Assembly (NCBI GenBank): GCA_038373885.1
Contig: JAWZYV010012249.1
Span: forward strand, 1-64,000
Length of the DNA: 64,000 nucleotides
Direction: 5' to 3'
Source of the DNA: Cheiracanthium punctorium
Taxonomy: Eukaryota; Arthropoda; Arachnida; Araneae; Cheiracanthiidae
Shown: piece after piece, positions 43,102 through 55,548 of the stretch
How the letters are laid out: each line of letters opens with the position of its first letter
How positions within the stretch are numbered: the first letter of the stretch is position 1
Position numbers and translations under genes: made by a program
Notes under the pieces: generated by a model
The model's input: only the letters and a program-made list of their open reading frames with translations
Told to the model about the DNA's origin: nothing
The model's database searches: none

Positions 43102-44503
43102 GGGGAATCCAATCCCGCACTGTTTTCCGTTTCGCGGGATTTCGGGAATAAGATTTACTGATCCCTTGGAATTTACGTCTCATTCAGCTTGGAATTCATT
43201 AAAAAACTGCGAACAAAAAAGTATAAAAAATGAAGAGATTTTGAGCACTATGATGTTTGACATAATAATAATGAATATTAATTGATGACTAAGACAGTAA
43301 CTTACAGAAGCATGAAATTTTGGTCATAATGTTTATAATAATATACTTTGGGATATTCCTTAGTTGCTATAAAAGAAGAATGTAAAAAACGAAACGAGTC
43401 TATGAATCGTCTCCTCATCTTTATCTAATTTTGGTCGAGTATAAAAAGCGTTTGACAAAAAAGTTCTTTCCGATTCTACTGTTGTCTGTTCTATGGTCAT
43501 AACTTCAAGTACGCTGACGCGTCGTAAACTTTTTTCTAAGGTACTCGTTTCTTTATTAATGATACAATTTTATTTCTATTTCTCATCTTTTTTGTACGAA
43601 ACCCAGAAGGAGTCACATAGTTTTGTATAGCTAATTGAAACTCACTTTTTAAAGACATCACTGGTTCTTGTTCTTTATCTTCGATATTCTCATTTTTGAT
43701 TTAGATATCGCTGTCCATAGTTTAATTACCCTTCTCTAGTGCGCATAAAATAAAGGGATTGCAATCCCTTTCTGTGTTTTTGGGTTCGCGGGATTTTGGG
43801 AATCCGTTGTATTGAACGGCTGCAACACTGGATCCCACGAAGGGATTATTCCTTATTCCTTGACAAACTTCAGATGAGTATTTTCTTCAAGCTTAGAGTT
43901 AATTTAACAACGAGTTACAGAGACAAATAAGGAAAAGAGATATATTTTTAATAAGTTTAATTTTATTTAATGATTTACAGAGGTATAAGAACTCTGAACA
44001 CATTAACACCTTACAGTTATTTCTTGGTTGTTTAAAAACGTGTGTAATAAAGAAAATTAATCGTTTAATAGCCTTGATTTAATTTTAGTAAAATAATTAA
44101 AAGCGTGAATTAAAAAGATTCAAACAGAAAATTAAAACTTTTTGTAGTCAAATCATAATTTTCTCTAAGATACATTAGTATGTAATATTTCAGTTCATTT
44201 GCAGACTGGGAAGCTAACAAAAAATTTTGTTGTCACTGTTTGATTCAGACATCGACTAGAAGACAAGTAAAAGAAAGACATCAAAATCTTAAATTAAATT
44301 TTTTTATTACTTATTCATTTACTGTTGCCTAAAATACATAAATATACTAATTTTTTGCTCAATTGATGTTGCAAAGACAGCACTAAGTTTCAATAAAAGT
44401 AAATTACTTTTCAATTTCGATTCCGTAGGATTACGGTCCTAATCCAGCAATTAGTACCACAAATATTTGTGCGGAATCTAGCGGGATCGGGATTGGATTC
44501 CCC
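43102..44503 (-). mobile_element. hAT-like transposon with GGGGAATCCAATCCCG ends
   Basis: The left end GGGGAATCCAATCCCGCAC is inverted at the right end (CGGGATTGGATTCCCC). Sub-terminal GGGATT/AATCCC words recur near 43130-43150 and 43757-43850. About 1.4 kb with a dead transposase fragment. No clear 8-bp duplication found. Confidence 0.7.
43400..43715 (-). pseudogene. hAT transposase C-terminal (hATC) fragment
   Basis: On the minus strand the frame (with one change) gives YLKLMTIEQTTVESERTFLS and NAFYTRPKL. This is the hATC pattern (Y-L-.-.-P-.-.-S/V-.-S-E-R-.-F-S...T..R..L). The rest of the transposase is absent. Stops upstream, dead. Confidence 0.65.
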
Positions 44504-44845
44504 AAGTCTGCATAATGAGTTAAGAAAAGCATAAAGCACAAGACCGTGTATTTTTTAAATCATTTTCAATTGGAGAAACATAAAAAGTAGCAGCTCCAAA
44601 CTGACGTTTTAAGGTTTTGATGTTCAACACATTCCTTTGTTTTAAAACCCCGAAATTACACTTGAAAACATAAAATAAATTATTCAAAATTATACTGAGA
44701 CAGAACACTGTTAGCAGTAACTGCCGTTATAAAATATCTCGAAATTCATAGGCAGCTTTTGTGTTACAACAAAGGAACAGTCTTCTTTTAAACAAGTGTT
44801 ATTAAAACTTATCTAACTTAGTTGGGGGGTTTTTTTCTTAATTCA

Positions 44846-45126
44846 GTAGTTTTCAACAGAAACGCAAATCTTATCAATTATGCTGAAACAACGGGTGGAA
44901 ATTTTTAAATATTAATTCACTCGAGATGCTAGGCTTCTTCGAAATGAGCATTAAACTCTTTAAAACCGAGTTGAAGAATTTTGCACCAAAATTAAAAATA
45001 GAGTTTCTGAAGTATTCAAAATCCTAGATGGAAAATATCCTGTTAATTAGCATGCTAATTATCTTAATTACCTTATTCATTGAATAGTTACGTCTGCTAG
45101 TTTTATATTTTGCACTCTGAGTACAC
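44846..45126 (+). repeat. three-copy repeat, copy 2
   Basis: Contains the perfect 18-bp palindrome TAATTAGCATGCTAATTA at 45044-45061 and all words listed for copy 1. Confidence 0.8.
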
Positions 45127-45149
45127 TTAATAAAAATAGGTAACATTTC

Positions 45150-45275
45150 ACCATAAAATGGCGCTGAATTAGCTGCAACCTTGCTATGAAGACGCGTTGA
45201 ACCATGATTTGGTGTTTAAACTGATCAGTGGAACCAAATCAATGTGAAACGTTTCTCCATAGAAAGGATGCAGGT
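45150..45275. mobile_element. hairpin MITE, partner of 11515-11640
   Basis: Shares ATAAAATGGCGCTGAATTAG, CTATGAAGA, ACCATGATTT and CCATAGAAAGGATGCA with the 11.5-kb copy; the same imperfect inverted arms. Confidence 0.7.
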
Positions 45276-45446
45276 AATTTATCTCATAGAAGGTGAAACG
45301 TTGAACTAGTTCTGTTAACGGTGTACAAAGTATTCTAGTGTCGTTTCTTTTGAGGTAACTGTCCCTCACTTCAGAGACCATAAATCAAATTATTCTTTTG
45401 GAATTTTTTTAAAAGCGTGGACTCATTATTCTATAGTAGTTTATTA

Positions 45447-46024
45447 TTAGGTTGTAACGAAAGTTTCCCACCACCATAAATATCGTCTGTGGCGGTCAAC
45501 ACGAACAATCTAAGTTCGCGTTGTCGTGTTTGCTCATATTTTATCAAACAATTTTTGACATTTGAAAGAAAGAGACATGCTTTAGAACACTGTGATATAA
45601 AATCTTTAAAAAAAAAAATTCGTTATCATTAAGTACAAGGTATCCGGAATGGAACTATCACGCTGACAAATTCAAACCATCATTTACTTCCAGTTCTGTA
45701 ACAAAAAGTCAACTACAGAATGTAAACAAATTATTTGTATAGCTTCGAGTACTACTGTCTTATCATATGACACTAAAAGTTAAAAACAAGGATTCAAGAA
45801 GCAAAGCTTTGTGGCCGGCCGATTGAAGTTGATGAGGGCCACCTGCTTGAAATTGTTGAAGAGCATCAGTATTCAACCACTCCAGAACTAGAAAAAGTGT
45901 TAGACGTCAGTCATGCCTATTAGTCGTGCTATGCATTACATAAACTTGAGGCGCAAGCTCAATCGCAGGGTGCTTCATGAGCTGACTCAAGCAGAATTGG
46001 CGGAAAACTTTCGTTACAACCTGA
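45447..46024 (+). mobile_element. internally deleted mariner
   Basis: Ends TTAGGTTGTAACGAAAGTTT and (inverted) TCAGGTTGTAACGAAAGTTT, flanked by TA at 45445-45446 and 46025-46026. Inside, the helix-turn-helix part of a mariner transposase remains: LCGRPIEVDEGHLLEIVEE, STTPELEKVLDVSHA and, after a frameshift, RRKLNRRVLHELTQAEL. The catalytic DDD part is deleted. The left inner sequence is degraded. Confidence 0.85.
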
Positions 46025-46399
46025 TACATCAAAGACGTTAAGCGTGATTATAAAACAGTTATATGAGGATTGATTTGGTTTAGGTTTTTTAATCAAGTTT
46101 TGCTTTTTTTCTGTAAATATTTGTAGTGCCAGACCCAGGTAGCATAGTTATTTCATTCCAATAAAATAAATGCTTAAAAAAAAAGAAAATCTAAAAAGTG
46201 TTAGAGTACATGGTACATTAAGTAATGCATGGCACATTTCACGCTTCAAGATATTTTTTTAAGCATGAGAATCGGCTGAGAAAATTTTGAAATACGCTAT
46301 AGAAATATATAACACCGAAGAGCCATTACACTATAAACCACCCACACATTTTTCAGTGAACTTGTTTGGACGACATGGAGAGCACGTAATTAAGTGAGA

Positions 46400-47190
46400 A
46401 TGGCATTTAACTGTTGCTGAAGGAGGAAAGAATCATTCTTGTAGTTACGTTTGTGAGTAATGATAAAGGCTGTTGATCGAAGCGAATTGGATAGAAGGCA
46501 GACTGTAATGGTCCGAAGACTCTGAACGAGTATCTCCGAAACTGCAAGACTGGTGTTTCGGTTGTCCACGATCTGCCGTTGTAAGTATTTATAAAAAGTG
46601 GATTAATGACAGTGAAGCCAACAATACACGCCAAGATGTTGGCGTCCACTCATCATCCAAGAAAGAGGACGCCGGAGACTGTTTCGCCAAGTACTGCAAA
46701 ATCGGCAGACAGTGGCTCAGCTGACAGCCTAATACAATGCAGGTCCAAGCACAAGTGTTTCGGAACACGCTCTTGGAAATGGGACTGCTGAGCAGACCTT
46801 TCACTCGCCTCTGATTACCAAGCGTAATTGGGAACTACGCCTACAGTGGGCACGGGAACATCGAGGCTGGACCACGGATACGTAGATGAGAGTAGCCTGG
46901 TAGGATGAATCCCGGTTTCTCTTTCATCACGTTGATGATCGTGTCAGGGTACATCGTTTTCCAGGAAAACAGATGCTCGCCTCTCTCCAGAAGCTCAAAG
47001 CTCAAACACCACCCTATTCCGATACCTCGATTTCCTCTCTTTAGAGCAGCTGCTTAAATATTTGGTACAACCTGTCTTCAGTATCTCCCAAGAACTCGTG
47101 GCATCTATACACAAGCAAGTTGAAGCTGTTTTGAAGGCCAAAGGAAGCGCAGCGCGTTATTCAGTAATGAGTAGGTGGTCATAATGTTAT
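46400..47190 (+). pseudogene. Tc1-like transposase relic
   Basis: Broken frames give the Tc1 order: a GRQ/RRL helix-turn-helix region (about 46490-46560), RTPETVSP (basic linker), QLTA.-Ile-Gln-type segment, KRNWELRLQWAREHRGW-like sequence near 46825-46880, DESSL (family DES.F), and VRVHRFPGKQM near 46945-46975. Many stops. The element ends near GGTGGTCATAATGTTATGG (47174-47192). Confidence 0.75.
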
Positions 47191-47517
47191 GGCTCATCGG
47201 TGCCTATTTTATCTACACAGCTTTCTTACGTAAGAAAAAGTAAACAGAGTTTTAACAAATCTTGTATCTGTGTAATGTTAAAATGTAATTGTCTTAAACT
47301 AATAGTCTCAAGATATTCTCCTTCAACAATAACAGTTCTTTTAAAGTGTGAAATGTCATCTTGTAAAACAAGAAATATAGTATTCATAATTTTATTCAAA
47401 AAGCGGAATACAAATGATCTGTCACTACATCAAACATTTTAAAAATTATAAATACAAATTTTATTACACCACAAGGAAACTGCTATTCAAATTCGGACTT
47501 AACTATTTTTAAATTTA

Positions 47518-47821
47518 TTAGTTTTCTACAGAAGCGCAAATCATCTCAATTACGAAGAGACAAGGAAGAGAATATTTAAAAATTAGCTCACTCGAGACGC
47601 TGATGCATCTTCGGAAATGAGCATTAAACTTTTTTCAAACCGATGACGCGACTTGAAGAATGTTAAATCGAAATAAAAATCGAGCCTTTGCAATGACTCA
47701 AAATCCTAGTTAGAGAATATCCTGTTAATTAGCATGCTAATTATCCTAATTACCTAACTTACTGAATAATAGATTGGTTTCAGTCTGCTTGCCTGATATT
47801 TTACACTTTTAAGTGTTCGCA
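47518..47821 (+). repeat. three-copy repeat, copy 3
   Basis: Contains TAATTAGCATGCTAATTA at 47726-47743 and the words of copies 1 and 2. Copy spacing is about 2.45 and 2.67 kb. Confidence 0.8.
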
Positions 47822-48579
47822 AAGTGCTTCTATCGTTTCTTTTTGTCTCGGTAACTGTAAAGTAGATTCACGGCTCTTCACTCAAATAGTTTTTGCAATA
47901 GATTCTCCTTTTATTCATGGTTTTCGCTGTGCACAAGAGCTTACTCGAATGCATTATTCTAGATAAATAGCTTTTGTTACATAACAAACATTAGACAATA
48001 TTACGGAGGAATTATTTAAGAATCCGTTTGATTTTTTTAATTTCTTCGAGGATTTTCCGTATAGAAGGGTTTTTTTTTCTGTTAATTTTAGCTGTTATTC
48101 TATTTTAAATCTATTCTATACGTTAAAAATAAATAAGATCAAATATGTGCAGGATTATATGATCAACATTGTTTTTCATTTGTGTAGCTACACGGCAAAG
48201 AAAAAATAACTGTCAATTCTCAGGACTTGTATTTTACTTTTATTTTTTCAGTTAAGACTGTAGATCACTATTTTATTCATGCGTTTCCGTTTTCAGTCTG
48301 TCTTTTCCCTATCATAGAGTGAGTTCCTTGTATTCATCTAAAAAATCTTCGGCATTAACATTTTATCTGAAAACCGTTTTATTATGACACACATTTTTAG
48401 AAGGAAAATTTTGTGAGTTCGAAATCCGAAGAATGGGATTTGGAAATTTTAATTATGTGTCTAAAAAATTAAGTATGACATTTTATGATCGCGAGCAGTT
48501 TGCTTACGATAGCACGCTTTACGTTTAACTCATGCAACGAAGTTGCGAACTACACCTACGGCTAATTTACTTCAGTTAG
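47822..48579. other. AT-rich unassigned stretch
   Basis: Nothing recognised. Confidence 0.5.
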
Positions 48580-48690
48580 TTGAAGTGTGGAGGTCCTGAG
48601 TTCAGGCCTATTGCGCAGACATCAATCTAATGGCTTGGGGCGGTTTTTCCTAGATGTAACCTAAATAAACGTAAGAACCCCTAAATTGCC
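48580..48690 (+). mobile_element. SINE fragment of the 4320 family
   Basis: Plus strand: GTGTGGAGGTCCTGAGTTCA, GCGCAGACATC and GGCGGTTTTTCCTAGATGTAA parallel the SINE B-box region and body, diverged. Confidence 0.6.
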
Positions 48691-48699
48691 CTTCACCTA

Positions 48700-51335
48700 A
48701 TGCACCTCTCCCTAGGCGGATAGCTCTCTTGTAGATTTGCCATAACACACAAAAATAAACACAAAAAATATTCCCGTTAGTATCTTTAGAGCATTCAGTG
48801 GCTGCTCGTGACCTGTTTCAGTGGTAGGGCCCGAAAAAAATAGTGTTAATTAAAATAAGGAAAATATATATATACATATAGAGCAACCTATCCCCCAAGC
48901 ACAGTGTGTAAGTACTTAAATTTTTTCAGATGACCAAGATTTATCAATATTGCTAAACGACTTTTACTATTTTTTACCTAAATATGTTAATATCGAAAAG
49001 CTTATTACTATTCAAAAAGCCACGTTTAATTTCTTTTTAGTATTTATGTCCTTCATAGATGCTTGTTCATAATTTTAAAAATATTCATTTATTTTAAAAT
49101 CAATATTAAATTCACTTACACGCAGCATTTCTTAAATCAAGAAAACAAAACAGAAAACTATCTGACTGCACTGCAAAAATACAATAGCGCAAATAAAAAA
49201 TGTTTTCCTCCTGAGCGAAAATTTTGCCAATAGCTACCGATTAGCGAAATTTCTTCGTACAATCGTGTAAATCATCATGCAAGGGCCCGAAGATCTGGGC
49301 CCCGAAGACAGCGCCAAATAAGCCGTTTGGAAGCCAAGTGAATGCCGCATCAATATGGCTTTTGTGCTCAATGTCAAATACGTCAACACGGTAAAAGGAG
49401 CAAAGACGCCAAATTCAGGGCAAACAAGCTGATGGCCCGCCCATTGGTTAGACAGGGGAAAATCGTACTATCGCTTTTTTAAGTGCTTTTTGTAATGGAT
49501 AGTATTAAAATAGAGTAAAAAATGCGTGCACTTTTTAATAAAGGCAAATTATTATAAAAGAACTGTGTTATACATAATTGGAAAATGCTTTGATTTAGAT
49601 GCTGGTTAGTCGGTGGGGCCGAGCCCCTCTGGCCCCTAATGACGAGCCGCCAGTGAGAGCATTTATATTCAAAATACGAAGGTCGCCCGGATAGTAAGCT
49701 TCCCACGGCAAGTAAAGAGGAACAAAACACTATTACCCAGAAAAAAATTATTGTAAAAGATACAGTAATATTTCAGCTACTTCTCATCATAAGAATAACC
49801 TGGTGTGTAACTCTTGTCATACCGTGAGATAAGTTTTTATGATAAACCAGATCAGTACCCTGAAGAAATTCCTGTCCGGGCGTCACTTTTCCACTGACGA
49901 AGACTGCAAACAACTATGACACTCTGGCTCTTTTCTCAGGCGCACAGTGGAGTATTCGTATCAAAATCCTGGCCAAAAGTCGAAAATTTTAAATTTGTTT
50001 AAAAACAGTAATATATATGTTTTTGGATAGCCTAGTAACTGATGCATCATGTAATGCATGTTTTTCGACCATAATTAATATCCAAAAGATGCAACACTCG
50101 GTTTAAAAGCAAGTTTCTTCATTTACGGCAAGAGATTTCAGCGTTTCCTATTACTTCGTCTTGCATTTTTTACGGGCTCTTTAAATTAATTTACTGATTT
50201 GATACTAAGTATAATTGTAGTAAAATATATGTATTATAATTATATGTATCTATTAGCTTGAAAAAATAATATGACTTTATTTAAAAAAATTGTAAACTTT
50301 TTTTTTCTAATTTTTTTTCAAAGATCCACATTTCAAAAAGCTTTTTGAAGGTGTGTCGCGGCTTGTTGCGCCTAATTTCAACTATAATCGTAATTATTAC
50401 AGTATTGAGTGTCTATTCCAAGAAAAAAATGTTCCCCCAACATCCACCATTTTTATAAAAAAAAATTATTTATATAGCGCCATTTTTATTTTTTCGATTA
50501 TTTTTCGACGGGTGATCGCAAAAGGGATACAAACATACGCGCTTGTATTTCTCATAAACTATAAATTATGCGCAAGTGTTTGGATAAAGGTATATAAAAT
50601 TTCATTTCAGTTAAGATTTAACATCGGTATTTTAAGTTCAGTATGTAATTTCTTATTTTTCTGATGTAAATTTGCTATAAGAAGAAAATTTCTACATATT
50701 CCAAAATTGCCCTTTCTTAGTCCTGTAAATAGTCCCATCTATTTACAGCTTAGTTTTCCATTTATGTCGTAAATTGTGTCCAAAGCAAAAGCTCCCCATT
50801 TTTTGGATCTCAAAGGTTGGCAACTGTGACTTCGGGTCATTAGAGTGTGAGTGTGTAAACAGAAACACGTGCTAGATCTTTAAGTCATTTTGAAGTGCTG
50901 GCTTGAAATAAATTACTTTCTCCTCCAGCTTGGAATGAGATTTTATGGGTTTGCAAGGAGGCATCTTTTAAGAAGTGTCCTTTTAGCTGCTCTAGACAAA
51001 AGCCAAGGAAAAAGAACAAGCCTTATAACAGTGAGACCCTACAACTTCTCTGCCAGAGGGGCCCGATAGTGGTCCCCCCCTCCCTCTCTCATACTCTCTC
51101 TCTCTCAAAAAAAAAAAAGTGATTCTGAGTGAAGACGAATATCAGAGTTCAAAAGAATCAGAATGAAAAAGTTAATCTTCAGAAGTCATTAGAAAACTAG
51201 GATCCCTATAGTAACTACATTTAGATAAGTAAAAAATCTAAAAAAAAATTATGATAAAAATTGATTTATAGATAATTAGTGTTATATTTATAAGTATTAT
51301 TAAAGTATTACATTTATATATTTTTATTGTGGTTA
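48700..51335. other. unassigned, with orphan hAT end near 49655
   Basis: CTGGCGGCTCGTCATTAGGG on the minus strand near 49653 is a hAT-type end; its partner was not found. A GC-rich patch with GGGCCC words lies at 49280-49450. The 103-codon frame at 50353-50664 is low complexity. A (TC)n/A-run lies near 51080-51118. Confidence 0.4.
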
Positions 51336-51339
51336 AGGC

Positions 51340-51480
51340 ACAGCTACATGGCTATTTGCCTAACGGGAAGGTTGCCTTGGGCGGGGGCTTTTTAAGGGGT
51401 TCTAATGCGTATTCACGTGACATCTGGAGAAAAACGCCCAAAACTCCAGACCGTTAGATCGACACTCGCGTGGTATTACA
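51340..51480 (-). mobile_element. SINE fragment of the 4320 family
   Basis: GCGTATTCACGTGACATCTG, GAGAAAAACGCCC and AGATCGACACTCGCGTGG match the family body, preceded by GGCGGGGGCTTTTTAAGGGG as in the copy at 63840. Confidence 0.7.
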
Positions 51481-52848
51481 TTTATAAGTGGTATTATACA
51501 ATAGCAGTACTTCCCAGTAAGGGACACTCCCCGGACAAGACATTTGTTAGAAACCAACTTCGTGTCGTTCGGCGATATATCGCCAAATTTGGCGACAACA
51601 CGCTTTTTTATATAATTTAAGAAGTACATAATACTAAAAAGTAAGTCAAAAGTCAACAGTAATGATTTTAACGTTAAAACACATGAAAAATATTTTTGGC
51701 CAGGATTTTGACACAAATACTCCATTGTGAGGCGGTGAACTTCTATGACACTGGGCTACAAAAACTTATCCCACGGTATGATATGTATTACACACCAGGT
51801 TATTCCTATGTTGAGAAGTATCTGAATTATTGCTTTATCTTTTGCAATAATATTTACCAGATAATAGTGTTTCGTTCCTCTTTTTTATTTTTTTTTCCCT
51901 TAGAAACATTACTTTCTGGTCGACCCTCGTGCATCTAGTATAGATAGTTCTAATTTTTCAGAAAAAAAAAAAAATAGTTTTAAAATCACCATTTTATTCA
52001 ACAGAAAATGCCTGTATGAATAGTTAGAATTAGTGATTTATATGACTGGCCTGACAAATATTATTTTTTTGTGGGAAACATAGATTTACAAAAACAAATA
52101 TAACTGAAATCATTAACTTCAGCGATTTATTATTAAATAGTACATACTTCTTATACAATTCTCCAATATATAGCGATTATTATAATACATGAAATTATCT
52201 ACACACCGCATAAACATATTGCAAATGTGGAATGTAGAGATGAAGTGTTTGAACTATAATCTTCCGCAATTCTCAAATTCAAGCACAAACTAGTGATCTT
52301 CTTCATTTATCAAGTCATCTAATAATAAATATCTATCAGTTGCTCCTAGAGGACTTTCTCGAGTGCCTGCAGTTCAGGATAAAGCCCCCAAACACACAGT
52401 TTCCAATCTATTAGGCATAACACAATTTTCTGCTACATACTTATCTATTCAATCGTAACATCCATGCCTCAATATTGTTTGAAATTAATCAGCTTCATAA
52501 TTATAATCAAGTTTGGGAAATTTACTCTACATCAATGTTCTGGACAAGGATTCAATTTAAGGTCAAAGTTCAGCCTACACATCAAGTTTTAATTACAGTT
52601 TTTAGTTCAAGATTTATCTATTTATTTATTTTATTTTATTTTATTTTTATTTATTTATTTGTCGGTTCATTTTTGACTAGTTTTTATTAAACTGGAGACA
52701 ACAAAAAGTTTTTACACTGAAATGAATTTTTAGTTGAGTTTTTACTTTTCACAATTTTATAAGAACTGCAAGTTCTAAATTCATTTGTCACTCATGAAAT
52801 TAAAAGTACCGTCGAACCCGGTTATTGAAATAGCCACTTATATACAAA
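51481..52848. other. AT-rich unassigned stretch
   Basis: No gene seen. ACCGTCGAACCCGGTTATTG at 52809-52828 resembles a pogo-type end without partner. Confidence 0.4.
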
Positions 52849-52849
52849 A

Positions 52850-53170
52850 ATGCCCCGCAGTGGTCTGGGCGATAAACTCCGTTTCCATAATAACACTGTA
52901 AATGAAGCAGCATCCGGCTTGGCCAGTGCTTGGGAACTGCTTGGTCAGTGCCAACTTCCTCTCGGCTCGACTACTGTGGGACCGTGTACGCTAATGGGAG
53001 CTGGTGCACGTAAAATCCATCGTGGCTCCAATGTCCTCCAGGTTTAACGCTACCTCTGGGGGTACCAATTTCAGGGGTTTGGTCCCTCCTCTGGAATTCG
53101 TTCAAAAATAAGGGACCCCCGGCTAAAGAGGGACTTCCTCCAACTGGGGCCCAATAAAAATGGATAACAG
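52850..53170 (+). repeat. GC-richer SINE-like repeat, copy 2
   Basis: Best-preserved copy of the family at 38045. Ends CTGGGGCCCAATAAAAATGG. A duplicated GGCCAGTGCTTGGGAACTGC / TGGTCAGTGCC segment is internal. Confidence 0.75.
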
Positions 53171-53489
53171 TACTAGTGTGGTGCCTAATATGTGGATGAA
53201 CTTACTTATATTTAAGGGATGTAGCTATTTTATGCATATATGAAGGCTTCAATGTTTATATGAAGGTGCCTATATTACATGATGAATATATGTGTATATA
53301 TGTGTGTGCATGTGTATGTGTATATATGTATATATGTTGTTGTTTTTGTTTTTAATGTATTTTAAGTTGTATGTTTAGATTGCAATTTGTATCCTCACAC
53401 AGCATTATAATAGTATTGGAAAATATGGATGTGTATATTTGTATATGTATGTATATAGGGGTTTGATAATTTATGATGCACATATATTA

Positions 53490-53740
53490 GTTTAAAAATT
53501 TAAATGTGTTGTAGTACCGCGCTTGGCTTTAATTTCCCGCTGATAGTTCCTCCTCCTCTGGCCGTGACGGTGCGGTTTTAGGTCTCCACCGGGGGGGTTA
53601 TTAGTTGAAAACCGCTTTCGCGGTCGGCTCCCCCGGTGGGTGCTCCCCCAATAAAAATGAAAGGCGCCCCCTTCTGCCCACCGCCTCCGTTTCAGGGAGG
53701 GATCCCCCCCAGAATTAAAATTTCTGTGCACTAATAATAA
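53490..53740 (+). repeat. GC-rich hairpin segment, related tail
   Basis: CTCCACCGGGGGGG at about 53583-53597 pairs with CCCCCGGTGGG at 53630-53640, with an inner AACCGC..GCGGT pair. CTCCCCCAATAAAAATGAAA follows, resembling the tail of copy 2. The 79-codon minus frame here is a composition artefact. Confidence 0.5.
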
Positions 53741-54149
53741 ATATTAAATATTTTTTAAGTTATTCTACTTAAGTTATTCTACAGAAAATGATAAATATGA
53801 GCCGTATATGCATTCTTTTAAATTTTGAAATAGGAATTTACTGGTAGAACGAAGAATACTTATTAAAACTAAAAATAGTAGCATAGTAGGTATTTCTCTT
53901 TTTAGATTCAAATGAAATACGCTTTTCTTTCTTTTAAACAACATTTTAGGAAGATACACTTTTTAATGGTTTTCGGTTAGTATGAGGTGAATAATCAGAA
54001 ATGACCCCTGAAGGTTTTATTGATAATTTAGTTACTTTTCAAATATATGCATTTGGTAGGAAAATTTTCGTGACAAAGGAGGTTTTCCTCTTTTCTTTTT
54101 CTCTTTATTTATTTATTTTATTTATTTATTTATTTATTTATTTATTGAT
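53741..54149. other. AT-rich, with (TTTA)n run
   Basis: TTTA repeats at about 54103-54146; otherwise nothing recognised. Confidence 0.5.
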
Positions 54150-54500
54150 CTGATCAGCTGCTGATTGCAGGCTTGTCCATTACTAGGATCGGGGATGTTG
54201 GTTATTTCATTATGGAGTCGCCAAAGAGTCAGGTTAACGTTGCGCCCTATGAGTGGTCTCTTACCTTAGAACCAATTCCAGATAAGACCCCCTAGCACCT
54301 GAATCGGCACCCCCCTCCTCAGAGGTATCATTTGAGCATGGAGGGATTTTACTTGTAACTCCTCCCATGAGCGTAAAACGTACCCCATCAGTCCACCCGA
54401 AAGAAGTTGTACCTTCCCAATCGCTGACCAAGGTCACCGCCGCTTCACTTTCTCTGTTCTTAGCCGGGTAGGCTACTACGGGACTGGGATGTTTACTCCA
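54150..54500 (-). repeat. GC-richer SINE-like repeat, diverged copy 3
   Basis: On the minus strand: GTACGTTTTACGCTCATGGG, AGTTACAAGTAAAATCCCTC and GATTCAGGTGCTAGGGGG parallel copy 1 (TACGCTAATGGGAGCTGG, GTAAAATC, ATTTCAGGTGCTAGG). Confidence 0.55.
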
Positions 54501-55218
54501 GATATTTTAATCCTTACATGTCAGAACTTTCTATTCAGCATTCTATTATAGTGCATATCTGCCTGAACTCTCGATTTATAATTTAAAAAATCGTTAATTT
54601 TGATGACAGCATACTTAAAATACAATTGATTGTTTAATAAGGAGTTACCATATTGAGGCTTCTGAACAATTGTAAAATTAATTCATGTGAAGTCTTCCAT
54701 ATGAAACTGTCCACCATCGAAGGGAAAGAATCCACTGAAACCTCCGTTAGGCATTTACTACAAATATTTTGTTGCAAAATGTAGCCGTTTTTATTCGTTC
54801 TCAAAGTGTATATTTTACAACCCCAGGGATCGAACCAACCTGGGTTCAAACTTTAGTAAAGCCTAGTGGGGGGATCAACTGAATTGATAGCATAGTACAA
54901 CCTATTTTTGGGTACGAGCTTTCATAAGTCTTAAAAATCAACGTGCTTCTTTTTCTTCTACAACTTTTTTCTACACATTATAAGAACATTATTTTCTGTA
55001 AGTTTTCTCGAAACTTTTTCGTGTGTTAGAAATTTCTCATGTATGTTTTTAAATGCTGTTCAAAACATCCTTTAGCTTATGAAAATCTCTTGGTACTAAT
55101 TTTATTTAAAGCAAATAATGTTTAGAGTTCGAGCCTGTGTCAATGATAAACCACTGCTGCTAAAAATAGAATGATTTGCTAATAAAACATAATTTGGCAG
55201 CTTGAGAAATTTTGTAGT
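54501..55218. other. unassigned
   Basis: A B-box-like GGTTCGATCCC occurs on the minus strand near 54830 but no A box or cloverleaf; not a tRNA gene. Confidence 0.4.
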
Positions 55219-55226
55219 ATAATGAA

Positions 55227-55511
55227 CAGAGCCTGATTATTACACGGGCATGCGGGACTATAGCCCGGGGCCCCAGAAAAATAAAGGCTCCCAAATCTCC
55301 CGATTTATTGTTATCATGATTTATTACACATTCATAAATACTGCAATAATAAAATTTTTGCAACTAAATTTCCTTTGTAATATCTATAGCATAATTTTTG
55401 AAAATAAATGGACTTTGGAAATTTATTTACTGTTCTTCTAATTCAATGGTCTTTTAGATTCATGGATCCATAAACAAGAAGTTAGGAGATTTTGGAAACG
55501 TATGGTATGGC

Positions 55512-55548
<37 letters not shown>

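Noticed and set aside
54826..54850. Possible tRNA gene from GGTTCGATCCC on the minus strand
   Set aside because: No A box or acceptor stem can be placed at the right distance.
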